Below, piece by piece: positions 1 to 8,150 of a stretch of DNA of 64,000 bases. Position 1 is the stretch's first letter. Each line of letters starts with the position of its first letter. The notes under the pieces are model-generated. The model was given only the letters and a program-made list of their open reading frames with translations, made no database searches and was not told the origin of the DNA. A program made the position numbers and the translations under genes. The stretch comes from Chondrus crispus (lineage: Eukaryota; Rhodophyta; Florideophyceae; Gigartinales; Gigartinaceae), in the NCBI RefSeq assembly GCF_000350225.1, contig NW_005178981.1, positions 1 through 64,000 of the forward strand, in the 5' to 3' direction.

Positions 1-433
1 GAAAACGGGCGCGGTCATGAAGCGAAATGAGGGGTGGATTCTTGAGACTGGGTGACAGCTGCAATGACGCTGTGATGCCCAACCAGCCCATGTGCGCTAT
101 TGACCAGGGCGTCGCTGGCAGTGGCCGGTGATGGATGACCGCGACGAAATCGACTGCGTTTCGCGCATCGTTCAACAAATGATGGCGTCCAGACGGACGG
201 TGCGATCCGTGGTTCTAGCGAGCATGTCCATCATCCTGAGGCGCTCCCCCTCCTCGGAGTGCTGCTCGGAATTCATGGTTGGCACTTGGGGTGGGTCAAC
301 GTGCAGACGTCATGAGCTAATGAGGGAGGGGAGGGGGCGGGGGAAGGAGGGAGGGATGGAAAGACGTTGAGAAGAGGGGGTCCGTAGAATAGGGGTAACG
401 GCCATTGGGACGACGCGGCAGTGACGGAGACAT
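1..433. other. intergenic sequence, no supported gene
   Basis: I see no coding sequence with recognisable homology here. Short overlapping frames on both strands have no domain signature. Positions about 322-356 form a G-run-rich purine tract that could adopt a G-quadruplex on the plus strand. Its function is unknown. Confidence 0.5.
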
Positions 434-507
434 GGCAAACGACTAAATGAATAGATCCGGCCGCTGGCCGGATCTATCGGCTGGATCTCTTCATCCAGTC
501 GTTTGCC
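434..507. repeat. three-way-junction inverted repeat upstream of the METTL-like gene
   Basis: An outer 11-bp stem (434-444 with 497-507) encloses two further hairpins. One is a 12-bp stem, ATAGATCCGGCC, with its complement at 466-477 and a 3-nt loop. The other is CTGGAT/ATCCAG at 481-498, which overlaps the outer arm slightly. The fold therefore resembles a cruciform or three-way junction. It lies about 190 bp upstream of the likely start of the methyltransferase-like gene and could be a small mobile-element scar or a transcribed structure. Only the symmetry is seen directly. Confidence 0.7.
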
Positions 508-694
508 AGCAGTGATCCCCTCTGCCAACTCTCACTTTCTTATTTTTCACTAATTTTAAAAAGGCACAAAACAAAAGTCGCGACCTTTTGCAGTCTTCCA
601 CAATGTCCAATACGGTGTTTCTCTTCGCAACGCCCGCGACCTTCGACCACATCGAAAAACCCCTTCGTCTTCAACCCGCCCTCAGAGTGTCGCC

Positions 695-1102
695 ATGGAC
701 CCAAGATCCGTCATGGACCCGGACGCCTACCGTACCATCACAACGGGCGTGGCGCCCTTCTGGGCCTCCAAGTACGCGCGGGAGTCGTCGAAGAACTGGG
801 ACAAATTCTACCGTCGCAACAAGACCAACTTCTACCAGCACCGCCACTGGACGACGGCCGCTGCCACGGACGGCTTCGCGTGTCTGGCGCAGCCGTGCGC
901 CACGCCGGACACGCGCGTCGTGCTGGCTCTGTCACAAGATACGCCGCCGCCGACAAACGGAGGACAAATTGAAGACTTGTTTCCATCCCAACCTTCATAC
1001 TGTAGTATTAAGCTGAAAATATCTAAAAACCTCGCATGGAATGTACACTTGTATCGCGTGTGTAAGCCCTTGGATATGATATGGCTATCAGAACACGCCT
1101 GA
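695..1102 (+). pseudogene. METTL2/6/8-like tRNA m3C methyltransferase, 5' fragment
   Basis: The frame beginning at ATG 695 encodes about 30 residues typical of the N-terminus of the METTL2/METTL6/METTL8 family: the run SKYAR...WDKFYRRNKTNFYQ ending in DRHW-like RHW. These enzymes add 3-methylcytidine to the tRNA anticodon loop using SAM. Homology stops near position 850. The SAM-binding glycine-rich motif and everything after it are missing, and the frame runs into unrelated sequence that stops at 1102, about 140 bp before element A. The gene is therefore truncated, by the retroelement or by a rearrangement linked to it. A spliced gene whose next exon lies elsewhere cannot be excluded. An alternative upstream ATG at 603 is in another frame. 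Confidence 0.6.
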
Positions 1103-1240
1103 CTACGGAATTCGGTTACTCTTCACACCCCCCAAACCTTGCTCAGCACGTTGTAGAACACAAACCAAACTCTTGATACTAAGAGCCCTGATCCAAAATG
1201 AGCTCTTTGTCGTCGTCTCCGTTGGGACACAGAGTAAATC
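1103..1240. other. flank between METTL fragment and element A
   Basis: This short stretch matches neither the element A LTR nor the sequence on the far side of element A (from 16171). The five bases before the LTR (AAATC) do not equal the five after the element (GGGAG), so no target-site duplication is visible. Confidence 0.5.
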
Positions 1241-1910
1241 TGTAGCATAAACACCCCCAGCGATAGGGGTGTATGCACAGTTCGACCGAGACCCCGTCCG
1301 ATCGGGAAGACGGGGGTGAAGCGGGACACCAGCTAACGGCACCGGGCAGCGGGCCCGGGTAGCGTGGTAGAGCGGGAACGGGGAGGACGCCGGTACGCGC
1401 GAGCGGTTCGACGCCTCGACGCCCCGGCGCGGTACTGGGTAACGATCCAGTACCGACGGGCGGAGGCGGAGCCGGCTCGTGGGCGTACCGCGCGCGTCCT
1501 CAACCCGCGCTCGGTGCCGCTCTAAGGTAGTTAGCGAACGCTACCTTAGAATAAGCGGGAAGTCGGACCTTGACGGTCGGTGGGTGACAAGTCCGTGCTT
1601 GTCCTCCTCCACCGCCGCCGGTCCGCTCCATATTTAATGTACATGATAACCTATCATAATAGTACAGTACCGATGTACTGTAGCGACGTACTGTAGCGGT
1701 CGGTCAACACTGTAATACTGTCAGCCATCGGGGCTGACAGTACACGTGTGTGTGCGCGCTCTTCGGTCCCGCGCGTACACGTGTACACGTGCGCCCCCTG
1801 TACTCGGGGTTACACGTGGTGGTACTGTAGAGCATCGAGCTCTACAGTAACCGATCCGATTCTGAGTTGATCTAATCTAAAATAAAGCCCCAGGGGGGGG
1901 TTATACTACA
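1241..1910 (-). repeat. element A 3' LTR
   Basis: The LTR starts TGTAGCATAAACACCCC and ends GGTTATACTACA on the plus strand. It is nearly identical to 15499-16170 except for the outermost roughly 80 bp (1241-1320), where differences cluster. It contains the same hairpin series as the 5' LTR, for example the CTAAGGTAG stem near 1522-1550, the TACTGTCAGCC stem near 1715-1742 and the TACTGTAGAGC stem near 1822-1850. Confidence 0.93.
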
Positions 1911-1943
1911 CGGACCCCCCCTTAAGCGGGGACGTCCGCGTCC
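1911..1943 (-). promoter_or_regulatory. element A polypurine tract next to the 3' LTR, with hairpin
   Basis: Read on the minus strand, a G-run (AAGGGGGGGTCCG, 1911-1924) immediately precedes the 3' LTR, the expected position for the plus-strand DNA primer. Upstream of it a small hairpin has GGACG/CGTCC arms around TCCG (1930-1943). A near copy of this hairpin plus purine tract occurs at 8117-8150, just after pol. Confidence 0.7.
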
Positions 1944-1969
1944 ACGGGTGCTTGTAGAGAGGGGACAAC

Positions 1970-4642
1970 ATGTCCGGCCACGCCGTCTATACGGTCGATT
2001 CCGCTCTCCCTGTCGACTCTGCTCCCTGCTCGCTATCCTCCGTGTTCCGTCTCGCACCTCCCTACTCGCGCGCAGGTCATTCCTCCTCCCCTTCTGGGGA
2101 CGACGAATTCGTCGTCACTCCGTCACCCCTGCCCCCTTTCCGGCGCGCGATCCTGCGTGTGCCCTCCGGGCTGGTTCTCGTCATCACCCTACTACCCCCG
2201 TCGTGGGAGTCCGCCCTCGTTCATCCGGCCTCAGCTCGGTCGGCTCCCTCTCCCGTCCTTCCTCACGGGTTCGTCACCTCTGTCGGTCGCGTACTCGGTT
2301 CGCGCGTCCCGTGTCTCCCTATGTCGCCCCTCATCCCTTCTCGGGGCGGCCCCTCGCTCCCTCTGCCCCCGCCTGGCAGTGGATCGAGCACGCCGGTTGT
2401 CTGCCCCTTGACCACTGAGGACCCCACCTCCGCCGAGAAGGGAGGTGCCGATTCGTCGGCTCCCCCGCCATGGTGGCCTCCGCGTCCCTTCCGGAAGTCC
2501 CGGGGGGGTCGCGCCTCTACCGTGTCCGACGAGTTATGCCCCTCGCCTTCCATCATCCCGCTGCCAGATGCTCGTCCGGTGACTGGGGCCTCGGTGCCGC
2601 TTCGACCTGAGCGTGTTGACGACGCGGTCGGCCCATCCGGTGGAGACCTCATGACGGGGCCCCGCGATGGCCCGTACGACCCCGGGGAGGGCTCGCATGG
2701 GGCCTTTGGCAGCTGCCGGCATCCCGGTGCGCCGCGCGCTGCCCCCCGCCTCGACGAGGGCGGAGAGAGGGAGGCGTCCAACACCTCCACGAGGTGGCTG
2801 GGGGTGCCCTTGGAGCGGTCAATCCCGCTACCGCTCGGTCGCTTGACATACGCGTGGCGACGCCATGCGCGGGCGAGCGTCACCGTGGGCGAGCTGCTGT
2901 CAAGGGAGTCCCTACGTCCTGACCTTCTACGAATTCGGTCCATATACGAAGGAGGGCTGACCGAAGAGGCCTCCTTGGCGCTGGGTCGCCTCCTCGCCGA
3001 GGGCGGTGGCGCTCCTTACCAACTACCCGACGAGATTCCTAGCGATAGGACTTTCGCTTTTTGCGTGGAAGAGGTCGAGTATGTCGACCAGATGTCGGCG
3101 TACCTCTTCCACCGGGGCCCCCGTGGTCCCCCTCGCTTCATTCTCCCAGAGGTCACCGGGCTCTACGTCGGTCCCCGTCCGCGCACTTGCTCTAAGGCGC
3201 GAGCGGCCCTCCAGAAGTCCGCATGTTCCCTCATGCGGATTCACTACATTGCCCTGGCGCCCAACGATTGGGCGACTTACCGGCACCGCGGGGAAGAGGA
3301 CGGGCGCGTGTTCCCGTCCGCCTCGTTCTCCCCGGGCTTGTCGAGAAGCGATTTCTCTGAGCTTCCGCCGGTCGTAGGGGAGTCGCTTCCCTCGTTGGGA
3401 GTTCACCCGTTACTCCCCTACATCTTGAAGCACTTCGGCTTCGCCTGCGGTGACCCGAAGCACCCGGTTTTCGATTACCTCGCGTACAACGTAGAGCGAG
3501 AATGGGCGTGGTGTCTCGGTAACGCCTTCATGAATGAGGTCTCTCTCCACGGGCGTGCTTTCGTGCAACCCGTGGGGGTACTCTCCTTCCTTGGGCGAGT
3601 GGCGCTATCCCTTCCGGACGTTGTTATGCATCCTCTCGAGCGTGGCTCACCGTGTGTGGCCTGGTCGTACTCCTTTGTATTAGACCTGATGCACCGCGCC
3701 GGTGCGGTGCCCGAACGTAATCGTCGTCCTTGGACGGACTACACGACAGGGACTCGGAGCCTCTTTCTCGCGTATGACCATCGGAGCGACTCCTTCGTGG
3801 CCCGTCCAAGCGTCCCCACCTCAGGCCCGTCCCGAGGCAAGGGAGGCGTCGGGTCTACGGTGCGCGAGGCGCGTCGGAAGCGGTATCGTGACCTGGACGG
3901 CGAGCTTCCCGCAATCGCGTTGGCCAGGGTGCGCGTGCCGTCGGTGCTTCCCAAGGCGGGTCACGATACTGCGTCGGGGTCCCCGTTGCCCCCTCTGCCT
4001 TCCCTTGGCTCCGTCGGTTGCCTCGGTGCCCAACGGAACACCGCGTTGACCCTTGACCTAGCTCGCGACGAGCTCACCGCAATCCCCGGGTTGTCTCGCG
4101 CCCTGGGGAGTCTGGTCGATAGGGCTTGGACTGTAGAGGGACTACTCCGTACCCTCACGAGCTGGTATGTCGAACGTAGCAGCGAAGCGCGCCGTCTCGA
4201 GGCGGAACGACAGGCGTTTGCCGCCGAGCGTGACTCCCTCGCGGAGCAGCTCCGCGGCTCTCAGGATGAGCTGAAGGTTCTACGAGAGTCGTCCTCCCTA
4301 CAGGCGAGTGGTCTCCGGCGCGCAGCGTCCGATCGCGATAGATACCGCGGCGAGCGGGACGCCCTCAGGGCCGAACGTGTCGCCCCGTCGGCCGTGAGCC
4401 TTCCTGGCCCTGTGCCACGCCAGGGTCTTCGAGACCCTTACCAGAGTCGCGAGCTCGGCTCTTCGATGGCCGACGAACCCGCGACTTCGGTCAACCCAGC
4501 TCGCGGGTGGACAACGCATGGCGTAGTCGCCCTTCCACCGCTTCACGAGACGGAGGCGGGTGTACCGTCGCACCCTAGCTACTGCCCCTCGAGCGGGCGG
4601 GCTTCCGGGCCGCCGGCGTTCCCCGACGGGACGGAGCACTGA
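1970..4642 (+). CDS. antisense accessory ORF of element A (890 aa, unknown function)
   Basis: This long ORF runs opposite to gag-pol and starts 60 bp inside the 3' LTR. I recognise no known domain. The first roughly 260 residues are Pro/Ser-rich and poorly conserved. The core (about 265-640) has conserved blocks such as VTVGELL, RPDLLR, LGRLLAEG, DRTFA, EVEYVD, GESLPSLGVHPLLPY, LKHFG, NVEREWAW, GNAFMNEVS and LAYDHRSD. A basic stretch (KRYRDLDGE) near 645 could be nuclear targeting. A charged, probably coiled-coil segment near 735-805 ends in DRDRYRGERDALRAER. The tail contains HPSYCP. A decayed homologue sits at 43355-45822 in element B with the same position, order and tail. Conservation of the protein despite third-position change argues for coding. 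Antisense ORFs 3' of pol are known in some plant Ty3/gypsy elements (Grande, RIRE2), but I see no clear sequence similarity to those proteins. Confidence 0.8.
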   Translation: MSGHAVYTVDSALPVDSAPCSLSSVFRLAPPYSRAGHSSSPSGDDEFVVTPSPLPPFRRAILRVPSGLVLVITLLPPSWESALVHPASARSAPSPVLPHGFVTSVGRVLGSRVPCLPMSPLIPSRGGPSLPLPPPGSGSSTPVVCPLTTEDPTSAEKGGADSSAPPPWWPPRPFRKSRGGRASTVSDELCPSPSIIPLPDARPVTGASVPLRPERVDDAVGPSGGDLMTGPRDGPYDPGEGSHGAFGSCRHPGAPRAAPRLDEGGEREASNTSTRWLGVPLERSIPLPLGRLTYAWRRHARASVTVGELLSRESLRPDLLRIRSIYEGGLTEEASLALGRLLAEGGGAPYQLPDEIPSDRTFAFCVEEVEYVDQMSAYLFHRGPRGPPRFILPEVTGLYVGPRPRTCSKARAALQKSACSLMRIHYIALAPNDWATYRHRGEEDGRVFPSASFSPGLSRSDFSELPPVVGESLPSLGVHPLLPYILKHFGFACGDPKHPVFDYLAYNVEREWAWCLGNAFMNEVSLHGRAFVQPVGVLSFLGRVALSLPDVVMHPLERGSPCVAWSYSFVLDLMHRAGAVPERNRRPWTDYTTGTRSLFLAYDHRSDSFVARPSVPTSGPSRGKGGVGSTVREARRKRYRDLDGELPAIALARVRVPSVLPKAGHDTASGSPLPPLPSLGSVGCLGAQRNTALTLDLARDELTAIPGLSRALGSLVDRAWTVEGLLRTLTSWYVERSSEARRLEAERQAFAAERDSLAEQLRGSQDELKVLRESSSLQASGLRRAASDRDRYRGERDALRAERVAPSAVSLPGPVPRQGLRDPYQSRELGSSMADEPATSVNPARGWTTHGVVALPPLHETEAGVPSHPSYCPSSGRASGPPAFPDGTEH

Positions 4643-7600
4643 CCGGTCGAGTCTATCGGCGCTCCCTGCGCGTCCTTTGTTAGCCCCTCTTTCTCCGTAA
4701 GGCCCCTTAAGCGTCCGTTTGCTTCCGCCACCTGAGTCGCTAGCTTTCGCGACAGTAGTCACCGTAAAGAAATCCGAATCCTTCCTCAGCCCCCCTGCTC
4801 TTGTGCCCTCAAGGCACCGTCTATTCTCCCGCCTCGTCGTAGAGGAGGTGAGTGATGGCGGTATGAGATTCGAGCCTCGGTTCGAGTACAGTCTTTCCCT
4901 CCTTGTATTCGTCCCAGCAACGTAACCTCCTCTTCGTCAAACAGCCCTTGTGCCGCTTCGGGAGTGACGAAAGCACGGCGTGCCCGTCCGGTATCCAGAC
5001 GTCGTTTACGGTGGTGAAGCTTACCGTGGTTTCGTTGGGTGCCATCGGTCTCTCGTTGACCTCCTTGCCTGAATTGTTCTCATTCTCCTATCCCGCGGCC
5101 GTGAGGCATTTATCTTACGGTACTGTGTCTCCGGGAACGCTTGCGCCCCGGTCGCCGACCGGCTCGTGCACCCCTCCTCGGCGAGGGCACGAGCCGGGAA
5201 TGGGCGTTGGCGCCCCTACATCCTGAGAGGTCCATGGGGCACGGCATTGTCGAATGCGTCTGCCTTCGTCCCTTCAAAGGGATTGCCCCGGCTGGGATCG
5301 TGGTCACGCTCCGACCGAGCTTGACGAGCTCTCATTGGCTGAGCTGCCTCCAAGTCCCTTTTTCTGGCTTGAGGGGTATGTGGAGCGAGCTCCTTTTTGC
5401 TAGTCGCCTCCCCCTTTTTTCGAGGAACGCGCTTCTCGTGTACGCGTTGACGGAGGAACGTGCGCGCTATGCGGTCTCGTCTCTCGTCTCCCTCGGGGCG
5501 ACTCGACACTCTCCATCTCCGCCCGTAGCGTGGTATGAGCCCACTCGCGTCCTCCGACCCTCTAGTTCCAAGGGATTGAGGTACGTCCTCAGTCCGATCA
5601 TTCTTATAGTGCGGGGTGGGGCGGCCTCGGGACATGGCAGTCTCAGGGTCAACGTGACCCGTTCAACGGAAAACGTAAGGGATATAGTCGCGGTTCTTCC
5701 TGAGGCGATATATATACCGTCTCGCGCCAGGAAGGTCGGGCTTGACTTACAGCAGCGATCATCAGTGTGGACCTCCACCGGTGGAAGGAAGGCCATGCTC
5801 TCTCATAGCTCCGAGTTCTTCCTCGCGTATTTCCCGTGCGGTTTGCTTCTCTTTGTCCATCACGATCCTTTGGTACTCCCTACGACACGTCTGTTGTGGG
5901 TTTCCCCTGTCACCCCCTGTCCGTCAGGGGTCGATTCTTCATGATCGCTAGTCCTCGTCGGGCGAGTTCTCTTTCACCATGGTGCGCCCGATGGCCGTCT
6001 GCCTGGTGACCTCAGTTTCCGTCGCGTCCCTCGCGCAAGGGATCACAGCTGACCCCGGAGGGGTTTCTTGCGGCTGGCTGAGGGCGGTACGCTCGATTGC
6101 CCGCTGCCCATCCCCATGCACGTCCCTTGCGCATATTCTCGAACCGAGGGTCTCTTCCCCTCTCGATGTCCGACTCGTGCGTCGCGTCGGAGAGTACATT
6201 CCCCCTACGCGACGGCGGCTACTCGATCTCGTCCCACTAGTAGTCGCTCTCTTCGTCACAGTTCGGAAGGTTGGCTAGGGCGCTCGAAGGATGCGATCCA
6301 ATCGGCCGAAGCCAGCGTCGCGCTTCTTTCGGTTGTTCTGGACGGTTCACGTCTGTCCGAGGAAGTAGACGTGACGGGGTTATTGTTAGCGGCATTTGAC
6401 CCCGTCGGTCTTCCTCTTCACGGCGGATCAGCGGCGGGAGGCGGCGTGGTAGCGCGCGGGAAATGACTCCTCCGTGGGTCCGCGTGCGCCGGTACGATCG
6501 GACGCTCGAGGACGCTCCTCCCTTCACACCCCCGCCGGTGCGGCCAGTGCTCGATTCGGTCCTTCGTTCTCTCCCCTCGTCCGGGTGGGGGCTCAGTTCC
6601 TTTTAGCAAGACCCCTTTACAGGTCTCCCGCTAGGACGTACTGTCTGTCAAGTATGCCGGCGTCGTTTACCTCCAAGGGCCGTCCTCGGAGCGGCCGCCG
6701 GTTCGTCGGGTCCGTCCCCGAAGCGTCCCAATCTTTTGGGGTGCTGTTCTTGGCTCGTAGACGGCGCGGCGTGCGGGCGGCGCCGTGCCACGTCTTCCCG
6801 GACGGAATTCGCCTCGGTCGCGCGTCCCGGGTCTCCTTAGGGTCTTCGTCTCGTACGTTAGGCCTGATGCGACCGGCGTCCTGTATGCGGGAAATCGAAG
6901 GAGACGTGCGAAGCGCAGTGGAGATGTTAGAGGCGTCAGCTGTCGGGGGTTCGCGTTCTACCGCGCCCCTCGCCTTCGACGGCGGAGTGGGGCGCGGTCT
7001 CGCATGCGCGAGAGCAGCTCGCGGGAGAACGGCTCCGGCATCTCGCGCGAGTAGTACGCGGCCGGATGCGTGCGGAGGTGACTGTGGGGAAAGCCGTTCG
7101 GTTGGCTTGGGGGTGCCGGCGCCGGGATTGCGCGGCGTCCGTTTGTCGTATTCGCACCTTCCTCTCCTTCGGTGAGGGGGCGGACTTGTGTACCTCCTGT
7201 CCGGTACCCGTTGTACCCTAGCTCAGCGCCGTCGGCCTTCTCTTCGCTTTTGGTATGGCGTACAGTACCCCCGTGTGCCCTGCACGTGCTGGTGTAATTG
7301 CCACCGTTGATTTTCCGTTATTTTAGTGGGGTCATGGCGGGGTGATTTGGTGATGACGCAACCGGTGTTGGCGCATGGCGCGCACTCGCTCACGTGCCAC
7401 GTTCTCCTCCCCCGTAATTTTCCCTATTATGGGGCATGTGTCGGCGGCGGTTTTGGGGTGTATCGCGTCTGTGCGCATATACTGGTGCCCCTCAGGCTGA
7501 GTTGCTTTCGCGTACCCCCCCTTCCATAAATATACTCGCTACTGCTGTGGCGAATGCAGCCTCGCTCGTCTGTGCACCTGCCGACGCGTTTTGCGCGCTT

Positions 7601-8114
7601 CCTCGCGCACGACCCACACCGGGAGGGTCATGATCCGGTCTTCTGCCGGGCTCTCCGACACGGATGCTGATTGAAAGCTCGACGTGAGCCTCCCCCTTCT
7701 CGGTTATACTGAGACCAAAGCGACGGGCATTCTTGGTCGCTTACTCTTCCCACCGAGGGCTCTCGTGATCCCACTGTTGATCTCCTCGTTCGTCGGGCGC
7801 CCCTCCCCGCCGTGGTTGCTGGACTTAACGGATCGTCCGGCAATCCTGTTCGGGGGCGGGTCGTCCGACTTTTCCGATCCGAACCGGGTTTCGCGGTCCT
7901 CGTAATGTCGGTCATTACGAGGGCCCAACCTTTTTCTTCAGGCAGTTCGTACTGTCCTGTTCTTATGTCTCGCGTCCTTGACGTACGAGAAGTCAAGATG
8001 ACTTGACTTGAACACGTCCCCGGCTGTGACCCTCCGATAGGGTCCGCCGACTTCCTTCACTTCCCCTTTTAGTCTGTTCGTGCAGGCTGGGGTTAATCCG
8101 CGAAGGAGCGGTTG
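4643..8114. other. element A intermodule region between antisense ORF and pol
   Basis: This 3.5 kb stretch is GC-rich and has no recognisable domain. Two plus-strand frames are open (5141-5944, 267 aa; 6474-7175, 233 aa), but their proteins are not convincingly conserved in element B and have compositions expected of GC-rich noncoding DNA. Parts do align with the reverse complement of the B region, most clearly 7180-7520 with B about 40560-40930. Several plus-strand pyrimidine tracts end in TAG or CAG (for example near 7325), as 3' splice sites would. A spliced or long 3' untranslated part of the antisense transcript is a reasonable reading. Confidence 0.45.
7180..7480 (+). other. conserved block in the antisense module, A copy
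   Basis: The plus strand here aligns with the minus strand of element B around 40590-40930. Shared anchors are GCGGAC.TGTGTACCTCC, TATGGCGTACAGTAC, TGATTTGG.GATGACGC and TATGGGGCATG. The pyrimidine tract before position 7326 ends TTATTTTAG, and the B copy has AATAATTTCAG at the same place. Both look like a conserved 3' splice site on the antisense strand. It may instead be a structured noncoding element, because the TACAGTA motif also occurs throughout the LTR hairpins. Confidence 0.5.
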
Positions 8115-8116
8115 AG

Positions 8117-8150
8117 GGCCCCCCCCTTAAGCGTGAACGTCCGCGTTCAC
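8117..8150 (-). promoter_or_regulatory. second polypurine tract with hairpin at the end of element A pol
   Basis: On the minus strand the sequence GTGAACG-CGGA-CGTTCAC (8133-8150) forms a 7-bp hairpin. It encodes the last residues of Pol and is followed by TTAAGGGGGGGGCC (8117-8130). The same hairpin plus G-run occurs next to the 3' LTR (1911-1943). In element B both positions again carry it (39944-39970 and 45851-45882). The duplicated motif marks both edges of the antisense module. Confidence 0.65.

Noticed and set aside
588..1016. 142-codon frame overlapping the METTL fragment
   Set aside because: Arg/Ser/Thr-rich shadow; the 695 frame carries the family motif.
2263..2943. 226-codon minus-strand frame inside the 890-aa ORF
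   Set aside because: It lies over the low-complexity N-terminal region, is not preserved in element B, and has the composition of a shadow.
5141..5944. 267-codon plus-strand frame in element A intermodule region
   Set aside because: Not conserved in element B and without motifs; kept only as part of the described region.
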